From Betaproteobacteria bacterium (GTDB lineage Bacteria; Pseudomonadota; Gammaproteobacteria; Burkholderiales; UBA9220): a stretch of DNA of 7,851 nt. Numbering within the stretch: the first letter of the stretch is position 1; each line of letters starts with the position of its first letter. The stretch spans positions 1-7,851 of the forward strand of contig JAGUYQ010000076.1 of the NCBI GenBank assembly GCA_020061285.1, read 5' to 3'. The position numbers and the translations under genes were made by a program. The notes under the pieces were generated by a model. That model was not told where the DNA came from. It saw only the letters and a program-made list of their open reading frames with translations, and did no database searches. Below, one piece after another: positions 1 to 7,851 of this stretch.

Positions 1-813
1 CAGGCCAATGCCGACTGGCGCTTGGAACCGAGCGTTTTTCGCACCAACAATCATCTCGCAGATTTTCAGGCAATCTGTGACCTTGGAGTTATCCCTGCCG
101 ACAGGGACGAGTGTGTGAAGTGGCTCGCACGCTGGTTGCACGCGGAGTTGCGAGCGGCGTTCCTGTTCCTTGAGTCCGCCGATGAACAGGGCTTGCCGAC
201 GCCCATCGACTATACGACGGTAGGAGTGCACGCGGACTTGGTTGGAAAATTGTGGAGCGGTGAAATAGGGGAATCCGAACTCGACAGTCCCTTTCCAGAC
301 CCGGCGCTGCTTCGCGGCTTGGCTTTGGCACAGCATCACGGCGTGCCCACCCGCCTGCTCGACTGGAGCGAGTCGCCCTACGTGGCGGCATACTTCGCCG
401 CCATCAAGGTTTCCTCGCTTGCCGACGAGGCCGAACGGGAAAAACCCGAAAAAATAGCGGTTTATATGCTGCGAACAGATGACCTTGAAAAACACTCGGA
501 TTTCCTGACGATGGCGCACAGTCCCCGCCATGACAATCATTTTCTGCGGGCGCAGCAGGGGGTGTTCATGCACATGCCACGGGCGAACCGCTTTCTAGTG
601 GAGTGCGGCAGGTGGCCGACGCTGGAGGAGGTGCTTGAGGAAACGGTTGGCGTTCGCCAGAACTTGACGAAGGTCACCTTGCCGGTTTCCGAAGCGGATG
701 AATTGCTCCGTATTCTGTTCGACATGGGCATAACCACCTATTCGCTCATGCCCTCCCTGAGTAATGCGGCCAAGGCGTTTCAATATCGGCGAAAGCTTTT
801 TCCGGTTAGCTAA
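1..813 (+). CDS. FRG-domain protein, 5' end outside the window
   Basis: The reading frame is open from the first base, so the gene begins upstream. The earliest usable start in the window, a TTG at 22, would cut through a conserved motif: the codons before and after it read DWRLEPSVFR, which matches the usual start-proximal 'w-x-L-x-P-S-x-x-R' block of FRG domains. The FRG triplet itself would lie off the window. Further on is the family signature HHGVPTRLLDWSESP (bases 334-378), followed by an alanine-rich YVAAYFAA segment. Then come LRAQQGVF (about 547-570) and a C-terminal ILFDMGITTYSLMPSL block, both typical of the domain end. The protein is soluble, with no signal peptide or membrane segment. 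The biochemical role of FRG proteins is not firmly established, and I assign none. Lines I counted were 52-62% GC, against about 70% in secD, which suggests transfer. It lies 98 bp upstream of a toxin-antitoxin pair on the same strand. The family call is confident; the function is unknown. Confidence 0.85.
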   Translation, partial: QANADWRLEPSVFRTNNHLADFQAICDLGVIPADRDECVKWLARWLHAELRAAFLFLESADEQGLPTPIDYTTVGVHADLVGKLWSGEIGESELDSPFPDPALLRGLALAQHHGVPTRLLDWSESPYVAAYFAAIKVSSLADEAEREKPEKIAVYMLRTDDLEKHSDFLTMAHSPRHDNHFLRAQQGVFMHMPRANRFLVECGRWPTLEEVLEETVGVRQNLTKVTLPVSEADELLRILFDMGITTYSLMPSLSNAAKAFQYRRKLFPVS

Positions 814-848
814 AATTGCGTGATGGCTCGGGAAATTCCTGTGCGAAC

Positions 849-877
849 TGTATTTTTGTCCGGCCCGGGCGTATAAT
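849..877 (+). promoter_or_regulatory. Promoter candidate for the toxin-antitoxin operon
   Basis: A perfect TATAAT -10 hexamer sits at 872-877, 34 bases before the antitoxin ATG. At 17-bp spacing the -35 position (849-854, TGTATT) is a poor match, as is common for promoters that rely on a good -10 or are tightly regulated. The spacer contains the self-complementary GCCCGGGC (863-870). Transcription would start around 884, inside the palindrome that follows directly, so a repressor bound there could block initiation. There is no competing gene in the 814-911 gap, and no convincing terminator after the FRG gene, so read-through from upstream is also possible. Confidence 0.6.
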
Positions 878-895
878 TTGGTCAAGCATGACCAA
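878..895. promoter_or_regulatory. 18-bp palindrome, likely antitoxin/complex operator
   Basis: TTGGTCA (878-884) and TGACCAA (889-895) are perfect inverted 7-mers around AGCA. The central G-C also pairs, leaving a single A-A mismatch in an 18-bp dyad. It abuts the TATAAT box and covers the expected transcription start. Phd/YefM and VapB antitoxins, alone or with toxin, characteristically bind palindromes at their own promoter, so an autoregulatory operator is the natural reading. The location and symmetry are seen in the sequence; the binding protein is inferred. Confidence 0.6.
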
Positions 896-911
896 TCCAT
901 GAAGGCCCGCC

Positions 912-1153
912 ATGTCCCAAGCCATCTACAACCTCTACGAAGCCAAGACCCACCTTTCCGCGCTGGTGGAGCGGGCCGCCCACGGCGAGGAAATCGTGGT
1001 GGCCAAGGGCGGCAAGCCCATGGCCCGGCTGGTTCCCCTGGCGGGTCACGCGCCCCGTCATCCGGGAGGTTGGGAGGGCAAAGTCCGCATCGCCGAGGGT
1101 TTCGACGCGCCTCTGCCGGAAGACGTGCTCGCCGCCTTCGAGGGCGAGCCCCG

Positions 1154-1157
<4 letters not shown>
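912..1157 (+). CDS. Phd/YefM-type antitoxin of a PIN-toxin pair
   Basis: This 81-residue protein would neutralise the toxin encoded immediately downstream and repress its own promoter. The N-terminal half (residues 1-45) has the Phd/YefM fold pattern: MSQAIYNLYEAKTHLSALV, then the GEEIVVAKGGKPMARLVPL strand-turn-strand. The acidic and hydrophobic tail (FDAPLPEDVLAAFEGE, about residues 63-78) fits the toxin-binding peptide that inserts into PIN toxins. ATG 912 is chosen because an in-frame TGA at 900-902 excludes earlier starts and because GAAGG (901-905) lies 6 bases upstream. The stop TGA overlaps the toxin GTG by 4 nt (GTGA), a sign of translational coupling. GC content resembles the host housekeeping genes, unlike the FRG gene. 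Family membership is confident; 'vapB' and 'phd' are both used for such antitoxins, so no symbol is given. Confidence 0.85.
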
Positions 1158-3471
<2,314 letters not shown>

Positions 3472-3513
3472 GTCGGCTCCTCGGAAAGGCCGCTGCAAAC
3501 GGCGTCTACAGCC

Positions 3514-3522
3514 AATCTAGCA
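3514..3522 (-). promoter_or_regulatory. Weak extended -10 candidate for the GNAT gene
   Basis: Read on the minus strand, TG-C-TAGATT lies about 43 bases upstream of the GNAT ATG. It has the TG of an extended -10 element and 4 of 6 matches to TATAAT. No -35 match is seen at normal spacing. It is listed only because the GNAT gene needs a promoter in the 139-bp divergent gap with yajC and this is the best site I found. Confidence 0.2.
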
Positions 3523-3562
3523 CATGCCGAGGCGAAGTCGCCACGCCAGGGCAAGAGCATCG

Positions 3563-3571
3563 TGCTAAAAT
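3563..3571 (+). promoter_or_regulatory. Extended -10 promoter candidate for yajC-secD-secF
   Basis: TG-C-TAAAAT is an extended -10 with 5 of 6 consensus matches, placing the start of transcription near 3578 and leaving a leader of about 33 nt before the yajC ATG. The -35 region (around 3543-3548, ACGCCA) is not recognisable, which an extended -10 promoter can tolerate. A second AT-rich hexamer, TATATT at 3587-3592, is a weaker alternative. Confidence 0.5.
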
Positions 3572-3610
3572 CCTGCGCTTAATCCGTATATTGACGTAAG
3601 GAGTCTCGAC

Positions 3611-3943
3611 ATGCTGATCAACCTCGCCCACGCGGCCGACGCTGCCGCCCCCGCCGGCGGCCCCGAGGGGTTCATGGGTTTTCTGCCCCTGATCGCCATT
3701 TTCGTCCTGTTCTATTTCATGCTCATCCGTCCCCAGATGAAAAAGGCCAAGGAGCAGAAAAACATGCTCGACGCCCTGCAAAAGGGTGACGAGGTGGTCA
3801 CCCAGGGCGGCATGGTGGGCAAGGTGGTGAAGATCAGTGACAACTTCGTCAGCCTGGAAGTGGCGGAGAACACCGTGATCATGGTGCAGAAGCCCACCGT
3901 CCAGATTCTGCTGCCCAAGGGCACCATCAAAGAAAACCAATAA
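3611..3943 (+). CDS. yajC: SecDF-associated membrane protein YajC
   Basis: YajC is a small inner-membrane protein that co-purifies with SecD and SecF and is an accessory part of the SecYEG holotranslocon. The product has 110 residues, as in E. coli. A short N-terminal segment rich in Ala, Gly and Pro is followed by one membrane helix at about residues 22-39 (MGFLPLIAIFVLFYFMLI). The family hallmark RPQMKKAKEQKNML comes next, then a cytoplasmic beta-rich domain with GDEVVTQGGMVGKVVKI at residues 59-75. The start is supported by AAGGAG (3598-3603), 7 bases before the ATG. It is the first gene of the operon, with 48 bp to secD. Normally yajC lies directly after tgt; here an opposite-strand GNAT gene separates them, so it should have its own promoter. 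The identification is near certain. Confidence 0.97.
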   Translation: MLINLAHAADAAAPAGGPEGFMGFLPLIAIFVLFYFMLIRPQMKKAKEQKNMLDALQKGDEVVTQGGMVGKVVKISDNFVSLEVAENTVIMVQKPTVQILLPKGTIKENQ

Positions 3944-3991
3944 GCGCGGCACGCCGGGCGCCTTCTCCACGCCCGCCTTCGAGAGGCTGTT

Positions 3992-5806
3992 ATGAATCGC
4001 TATCCCCTGTGGAAATACGTCGTCATCGCCGTGGCGCTGGTGCTGGGCTTGCTTTATACCCTGCCCAACTTCTTCGGCGAATCGCCCGCGGTGCAGATAT
4101 CCCCCGCCAAGGCGGTGAACAAGGCCGACAGCGCCTTGCTGGACTCGGCCGAATCCGCCCTGAAACAGGCCAATATCCCCTACACCGGCGCCGTTCTCGA
4201 CGCCAGCGGCGTCAAGATACGCTTCGCCGACACCGATACCCAGCTCAAAGCCAAGGATCTGCTGCAAGGCCAGCTCAATGGCGGCTACACCGTGGCCCTG
4301 AACCTGCTGCCTAGCTCCCCCGCCTGGCTCCATGCCTTCGGCGCCTTGCCCATGTACCTGGGCCTGGACCTGCGGGGCGGGGTGCATTTCCTTTTGCAAG
4401 TGGACATGAAGGCGGCCCTGGACAAGGCCATCGACCGCATGAGCGGCGACATCCGCTCCTCCCTGCGGGACCAGAAAATTCCCTACTCCGGCGTCAGCCG
4501 CGACGGCGGCCAGCTCAAGGTCAAGTTCCGCGACGAGCAGGGGCGTAGCCAAGGCGAGGCCGAATTGGCCAAGGCCCAGCCCGACCTGGCATTCAAGACC
4601 GCGGACGAGGCGGGCGAACTGTACTTGGTGGGCGGCCTCAAGCCCGAGGCCCGCAAGCGCTTGCAGGAGTACGCCCTGCAACAGAACATCACCACCCTGC
4701 GCAATCGGGTGAACGAGCTCGGCGTGGCCGAGCCCATCATCCAGCAGCAGGGGGCCGATCGGGTGGTGGTGCAACTGCCCGGCGTGCAGGACACAGCCAA
4801 GGCGAAGGAAATCCTCGGCCGCACCGCCACCCTGGAAATCCGCATGGTGGACGAGGAGCACGACGTCGCCGTCGCCATGCAGGGCCAAGTACCCTTCGGC
4901 GACGACCTGTTCAACGAGCGCAACGGCACCCCGGTGCTGGTGAAGAAGCAGGTGGTCCTCACCGGCGACTACATCAGCAACGCCCAGCCCGGCTTCGACG
5001 GCCAGACCGGCGAGCCGGCGGTGCATATCACCCTGGACGGGCGCGGCGCCCGCATCTTCCAGCAGGTGACGCGGGAGAACATCGGCAAGCGCATGGCCAT
5101 CCTGCTGATCGAGAAGGGCCAGGCGGAAGTCATCACCGCTCCCGTCATCCGCACCGAAATCGGCGGCGGCCGGGTGCAGATTTCCGGGCGCATGGATACA
5201 CGGGAGGCCAACGACATCGCCCTGCTGCTGCGGGCCGGCGCCCTGGCGGCGCCCATGGACATCGTCGAGGAGCGCACCGTGGGCCCCAGCATGGGCAAGG
5301 AGAACATCGCCAAGGGCTTCCACTCGAACATCTACGGCTTCGCCGCCATCGCCCTCTTCATGATGTTCTACTACCGCCTCTTCGGTGTCATTTCCACCCT
5401 GGCCCTGGGGGCCAACGTGCTCTTCCTGGTGGCGATCCTGTCCCTGCTCCAGGCGACCCTGACCTTGCCGGGCATGGCCGGTATCGCCCTCACCGTTGGC
5501 ATGGCCATCGACGCCAACGTGCTGATCAACGAGCGCATTCGCGAGGAACTGCGCGCCGGGTCCTCGCCCCAGGCGGCGATCCACGCCGGTTACGAGCGGG
5601 CCTTTTCCACCATCCTGGACTCCAACATCACCACCCTCATCGCCGGCGTCGCCCTGTTCTGGCTCGGCTCCGGTCCGGTGAAGGGCTTCGCCGTGGTGTT
5701 GTGCCTGGGTATCCTTACTTCCATGTTCAGCGCGGTGATGGTGTCCCGCGGCATCGTCAACCTGGTCTATGGCCGCAGGGCACGGGTCCAGAACGTCTCC
5801 ATCTGA
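3992..5806 (+). CDS. secD: Protein translocase subunit SecD
   Basis: SecD pairs with SecF in the inner membrane and uses the proton gradient to help pull secreted proteins out on the periplasmic side of SecYEG. At 604 residues it is close to E. coli SecD (615). Membrane helix 1 is at about residues 8-28, then a large periplasmic region runs to about 440. This includes the conserved LGLDLRGGVHFL motif (residues 123-134), the TTLRNRVNELGVAEPIIQ segment at 234-251, and the P1 head region around 278-410. Helices 2-6 occupy about 446-586. TM4 carries GMAIDANVLINERIREE with D507, equivalent to the Asp implicated in proton movement in E. coli SecD (D519). The ATG is preceded by GAGAGG (3981-3986) at 5-base spacing. 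The gene is intact and 16 bp from secF. The identification is near certain. Confidence 0.98.
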   Translation: MNRYPLWKYVVIAVALVLGLLYTLPNFFGESPAVQISPAKAVNKADSALLDSAESALKQANIPYTGAVLDASGVKIRFADTDTQLKAKDLLQGQLNGGYTVALNLLPSSPAWLHAFGALPMYLGLDLRGGVHFLLQVDMKAALDKAIDRMSGDIRSSLRDQKIPYSGVSRDGGQLKVKFRDEQGRSQGEAELAKAQPDLAFKTADEAGELYLVGGLKPEARKRLQEYALQQNITTLRNRVNELGVAEPIIQQQGADRVVVQLPGVQDTAKAKEILGRTATLEIRMVDEEHDVAVAMQGQVPFGDDLFNERNGTPVLVKKQVVLTGDYISNAQPGFDGQTGEPAVHITLDGRGARIFQQVTRENIGKRMAILLIEKGQAEVITAPVIRTEIGGGRVQISGRMDTREANDIALLLRAGALAAPMDIVEERTVGPSMGKENIAKGFHSNIYGFAAIALFMMFYYRLFGVISTLALGANVLFLVAILSLLQATLTLPGMAGIALTVGMAIDANVLINERIREELRAGSSPQAAIHAGYERAFSTILDSNITTLIAGVALFWLGSGPVKGFAVVLCLGILTSMFSAVMVSRGIVNLVYGRRARVQNVSI

Positions 5807-5822
5807 GGGGCAGAGAAACGAC

Positions 5823-6755
5823 ATGATCGAATTCTTCAATATCAAGCGCGACCTCCCGTTCATGAAGTATGCGCGGGTGACCACGGTCGTTTCCCTGCTG
5901 ACCTTCGTCATGGCGGTGGGCGCCCTGGCCACCAAGGGCCTCAACCTGGGGGTGGACTTCACCGGCGGCACGGTGATGGAGTTGCATTATCCCCAGCCGG
6001 CGGACGTGCCCAAGATTCGCGACACCCTGGCTTCCATCGGCTTGTCCGACGCGGCGGTGCAGAACTTCGGCACTTCCCAGGACGTGCTGGTGCGCCTGCC
6101 GGTGAAGGCGGGCCTGTCCAGCGCCCAGCTTTCCGACAAGGTGTTCACGGCGTTGCAAGCCGCCGACGACACGGTGCAGAAGCAGCGGGTGGAATTCGTC
6201 GGCCCCCAGGTGGGCAAGGAGTTGTACGAGAACGGCGCCCTGGCCCTGATCGTGGTCTGCCTGGGCATCATGGCCTACCTGGCGGTGCGCTTCGAATGGC
6301 GCTTCGCCGTCGCCGCCATCGTCGCCAACATGCACGACGTGGTGATCATCCTCGGCTTCTTCGCCTTCTTCCAGTGGGAGTTCTCCCTCACCGTCCTGGC
6401 CGGCGTCCTCGCCATCCTGGGCTACTCGGTGAACGAATCGGTGGTGGTGTTCGACCGGATCCGCGAGAACTTCCGCAAGATGCGCAAGGCCAGCGTGCCG
6501 GAGATCATCGACAACGCTATCACCCGCACCATGTCCCGCACCGTCATCACCCACACCATGACCGAACTGATGGTGCTGTCCATGCTCTTCTTCGGCGGCG
6601 AGGCCCTGTTCTACTTCGCCCTCGCCCTGACCATCGGCATCGTCTTCGGCATCTATTCCTCGGTGCTGGTGGCGAGCCCCATCGTCATGTGGCTGGGGGT
6701 GTCACGGGAACAGTTCGTGAAAGTGGAGAAGAAGGAAGTCGAAGCGGAAATATAG
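5823..6755 (+). CDS. secF: Protein translocase subunit SecF
   Basis: SecF is the smaller partner of SecD in the proton-driven accessory complex of the Sec translocon. The product has 310 residues (E. coli 323). It shows N-terminal helix 1 (about 19-38), the signature LGVDFTGGTVMEL (residues 42-54), and a short periplasmic domain ending in VEFVGPQVGKEL (123-134). Helices 2-6 span about 137-290. TM4 and the following loop carry GYSVNESVVVFDRIRENFRK (200-219), including D211 at the position of the conserved SecF aspartate. ATG 5823 is chosen because MIEFFNIKRDLPFMKY matches the family N-terminus; an in-frame ATG at 5769 lies within secD. A weak AGAGA (5812-5816) sits 6 bases upstream, so coupling to secD translation is likely. 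The protein ends with a charged tail (VEKKEVEAEI). The identification is near certain. Confidence 0.98.
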   Translation: MIEFFNIKRDLPFMKYARVTTVVSLLTFVMAVGALATKGLNLGVDFTGGTVMELHYPQPADVPKIRDTLASIGLSDAAVQNFGTSQDVLVRLPVKAGLSSAQLSDKVFTALQAADDTVQKQRVEFVGPQVGKELYENGALALIVVCLGIMAYLAVRFEWRFAVAAIVANMHDVVIILGFFAFFQWEFSLTVLAGVLAILGYSVNESVVVFDRIRENFRKMRKASVPEIIDNAITRTMSRTVITHTMTELMVLSMLFFGGEALFYFALALTIGIVFGIYSSVLVASPIVMWLGVSREQFVKVEKKEVEAEI

Positions 6756-6771
6756 GGCGGGTTTCCCGCCC
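6755..6771 (+). terminator. GC hairpin at the secF stop, no T-tract
   Basis: GGGCGGG (6755-6761), TTT, CCCGCCC (6765-6771) form a perfect 7-bp all-GC stem with a 3-base loop, beginning on the last base of the secF stop codon. It is the right place for the operon end. However, no run of T follows, so it is not a canonical intrinsic terminator. It may stabilise the 3' end of the mRNA, or attenuate read-through into the receptor gene only partly. Confidence 0.4.
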
Positions 6772-6808
6772 AGCCGCGACTGGGTGCAGATCATGAACAG
6801 GCGGCTGG
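6770..6808 (+). promoter_or_regulatory. Inverted repeat placing the receptor start codon in a loop
   Basis: CCAGCCGC (6770-6777) and GCGGCTGG (6801-6808) are perfect 8-bp complements. Their 23-base loop holds the receptor ATG (6793) and its weak GGTG ribosome site (6783-6786). The left arm shares two bases with the preceding hairpin, so the two structures compete slightly. In GC-rich sequence an 8-bp match across 40 bases can be chance, so the regulatory reading is tentative. Confidence 0.25.
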
Positions 6809-7851
6809 TTGTTTGCTGTTTATCTTTTTCGGCCTTGCCCGTCTGGGCGGCCGAAGCGCCGGTGGACGAGGGGGCGTTTCTCGGCGACGTGCCCCTGGTC
6901 CTCACCGCCTCCCGTCTCGCCCAGTCTCCCCTCGACGCCCCGGCACCGGTGACGGTCATCGACCAGGAGATGATCCGGGCCTCCGGCTTCACCGAAATCC
7001 ACGACCTGTTCCGCCTGGTGCCAGGCTTCCTGGTGGCCGATTGGCCCGAAGGTCCGCCCATCGTGGTCAACCACGGTCTCGGCGACGCCAACGGTCGCCG
7101 CTTGCAGGTGCTGGTGGACGGACGCTCGGTGTACAACCCCTTCGACGGCAAGGTGGACTGGAGCGGCCTGCCCTTCCGGGTGGAGGACATCGAGCGCATC
7201 GAGGTGGTGCGGGGCCCCAACCCGGCGACCTACGGCGCCAACGCCTTCGAGGGGGTGGTCAACATCATCACCAAGTCCCCCCGCAGCGAAAGCGGCACCC
7301 ATCTGTTGGCGCAGGCGGGAGACAAGGGAACCGGGGAACTGGCCCTGCGCACGAACGGCGGCAGCGGTCCCCTCGACTGGCGCCTGACCGTGTCCCGCCG
7401 CGGCGCCACCCATTACCGCGACCTCGGCATCGCCGACTACAACCTGGGGGAGAGAATCCGCCGCGACGTGGTCAACGGCCAAGTGGCCTACCAACTCACC
7501 TCCCTGGACGATTTGCGCTTCCAGTTCGGCCTCACCCAGGGAGACGACACGGTGGGGGCCAGCACCGACAGCGGCAACCCCACCCGGGCCTACCGCAGCA
7601 GCAGCCACTTCTTCCAGGCGGCTTGGCGGCGCAGTACCGCGCCGGACGCGGAAACCTCCCTCCAGTATTACCATTTCGACAGCCGCGAGCGGCAGCCCTT
7701 CACCGTCCACGGCAACGGCGGCCAACCCATCGCGGTGGATTTCGACGTGGACATGCAGCGAGACGACCTGGAGTTCCAGCAGACCCTGCCCCTGGCGTCC
7801 GGCCTGCAAGGGGTGTGGGGGGCCGGGGTACGGCGCGACAGCGTGCGTTCC
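6793..7851 (+). CDS. TonB-dependent outer-membrane receptor, 3' end outside the window
   Basis: The frame stays open from ATG 6793 to the last base (353 codons). The start is followed by a signal peptide (MNRRLVVCCLSFSALPVWA, cleavage near A19 or A20). Next is a TonB-box-like stretch (VPLVLTASRLAQ, residues 33-44) and the plug domain, about 48-165: APVTVIDQEMIRASGF, IHDLFRLVPGFLV, RLQVLVDGRSVYNP, IERIEVVRGPNPATYGANAF and GVVNIITK. From about 165 the alternating aromatic and charged strands of the beta-barrel begin (WRLTVSRRG, LRFQFGLTQGDDT, LQYYHFDSRER). Such receptors import siderophores, cobalamin or other scarce solutes using TonB energy; the ligand cannot be told. Full-length relatives usually have 650-700 residues, so about half is missing. 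An upstream in-frame GTG at 6784 is a less likely start. It follows secF by 37 bp but has no evident functional link. No good promoter is visible. Confidence 0.93.
   Translation, partial: MNRRLVVCCLSFSALPVWAAEAPVDEGAFLGDVPLVLTASRLAQSPLDAPAPVTVIDQEMIRASGFTEIHDLFRLVPGFLVADWPEGPPIVVNHGLGDANGRRLQVLVDGRSVYNPFDGKVDWSGLPFRVEDIERIEVVRGPNPATYGANAFEGVVNIITKSPRSESGTHLLAQAGDKGTGELALRTNGGSGPLDWRLTVSRRGATHYRDLGIADYNLGERIRRDVVNGQVAYQLTSLDDLRFQFGLTQGDDTVGASTDSGNPTRAYRSSSHFFQAAWRRSTAPDAETSLQYYHFDSRERQPFTVHGNGGQPIAVDFDVDMQRDDLEFQQTLPLASGLQGVWGAGVRRDSVRS

Noticed and set aside
888..902. A four-codon mini-frame (MTNP then stop) in the antitoxin leader
   Set aside because: It overlaps the putative operator, has no Shine-Dalgarno, and is too short to tell from chance. 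It is useful only as proof that the antitoxin cannot start earlier in that frame.
878..1153. Extension of the toxin frame upstream through the whole antitoxin gene (for example from ATG 899), giving an antitoxin-frame-shifted fusion of about 211 residues
   Set aside because: The added segment is Arg/Gly/Pro-rich shadow sequence with no ribosome site at ATG 899, whereas GTG 1154 starts exactly at the canonical PIN N-terminus.
3472..3610. Possible small RNA or riboswitch in the GNAT-yajC divergent gap
   Set aside because: I found promoter-like hexamers but no conserved riboswitch core, strong hairpin or terminator in these 139 bases.
3955..3975. CGGGCG/CGCCCG hairpin between yajC and secD
   Set aside because: It is only a 6-bp stem with a 9-base loop in GC-rich DNA and no T-tract. 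It could be an mRNA structure but is not distinguishable from chance, and secD must be expressed with yajC.
3506..5971. An 821-codon open frame on the minus strand, antisense to yajC, secD and the start of secF
   Set aside because: The plus strand carries unmistakable YajC, SecD and SecF. The antisense translation is a low-complexity mix rich in H, G, Q, D and L with no domain, as expected when GC-rich codons leave the opposite frame free of stops.
6820..7809. A 329-codon minus-strand frame antisense to the TonB-dependent receptor
   Set aside because: The plus-strand frame has a signal peptide, plug and barrel motifs and is simply unterminated because it leaves the window. The minus frame has only the composition of a shadow.

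Overview
The window is GC-rich, with about 70-75% GC in sample lines I counted from secD and the antitoxin gene. It carries the core order tgt ... yajC-secD-secF, which is typical of Proteobacteria. SecD length, the form of Tgt and the style of the TonB-dependent receptor suggest a betaproteobacterium (Rhodocyclales or Nitrosomonadales type). This placement is inference from composition, gene order and remembered family features; no marker RNA gene is present.

Left part (1-1534), accessory genes. The window opens inside an FRG-domain protein gene whose 5' end lies off the window. It is visibly lower in GC than its neighbours. A compact type II toxin-antitoxin pair follows: a Phd/YefM-type antitoxin and a PIN-domain (VapC-type) RNase toxin, overlapping by 4 nt. 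Upstream of the pair are a perfect TATAAT -10 element and an 18-bp near-palindrome that looks like the autoregulatory operator.

Middle (1534-3471). tgt, the tRNA-guanine transglycosylase of queuosine synthesis, begins on the last base of the toxin stop codon and has no convincing ribosome binding site of its own. It therefore appears to be translationally coupled to the toxin gene. A GNAT acetyltransferase gene on the minus strand converges on tgt, with a 9-nt overlap of the coding ends, and separates tgt from yajC.

Right part (3472-7851). yajC, secD and secF form a tight plus-strand operon for the SecDF-YajC accessory complex of the Sec translocon, preceded by an extended -10 promoter candidate. 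All three proteins look intact, with the expected conserved motifs. Just after secF comes a GC-rich hairpin without a T-tract, then the first 353 codons of a TonB-dependent outer-membrane receptor that runs off the window.

I see no CRISPR array, insertion sequence, tRNA or rRNA, and no non-coding stretch over 300 bases. The most interesting feature is a housekeeping tRNA-modification gene physically and probably translationally fused to an autoregulated PIN-toxin operon. I do not see a clearly new multi-gene system.
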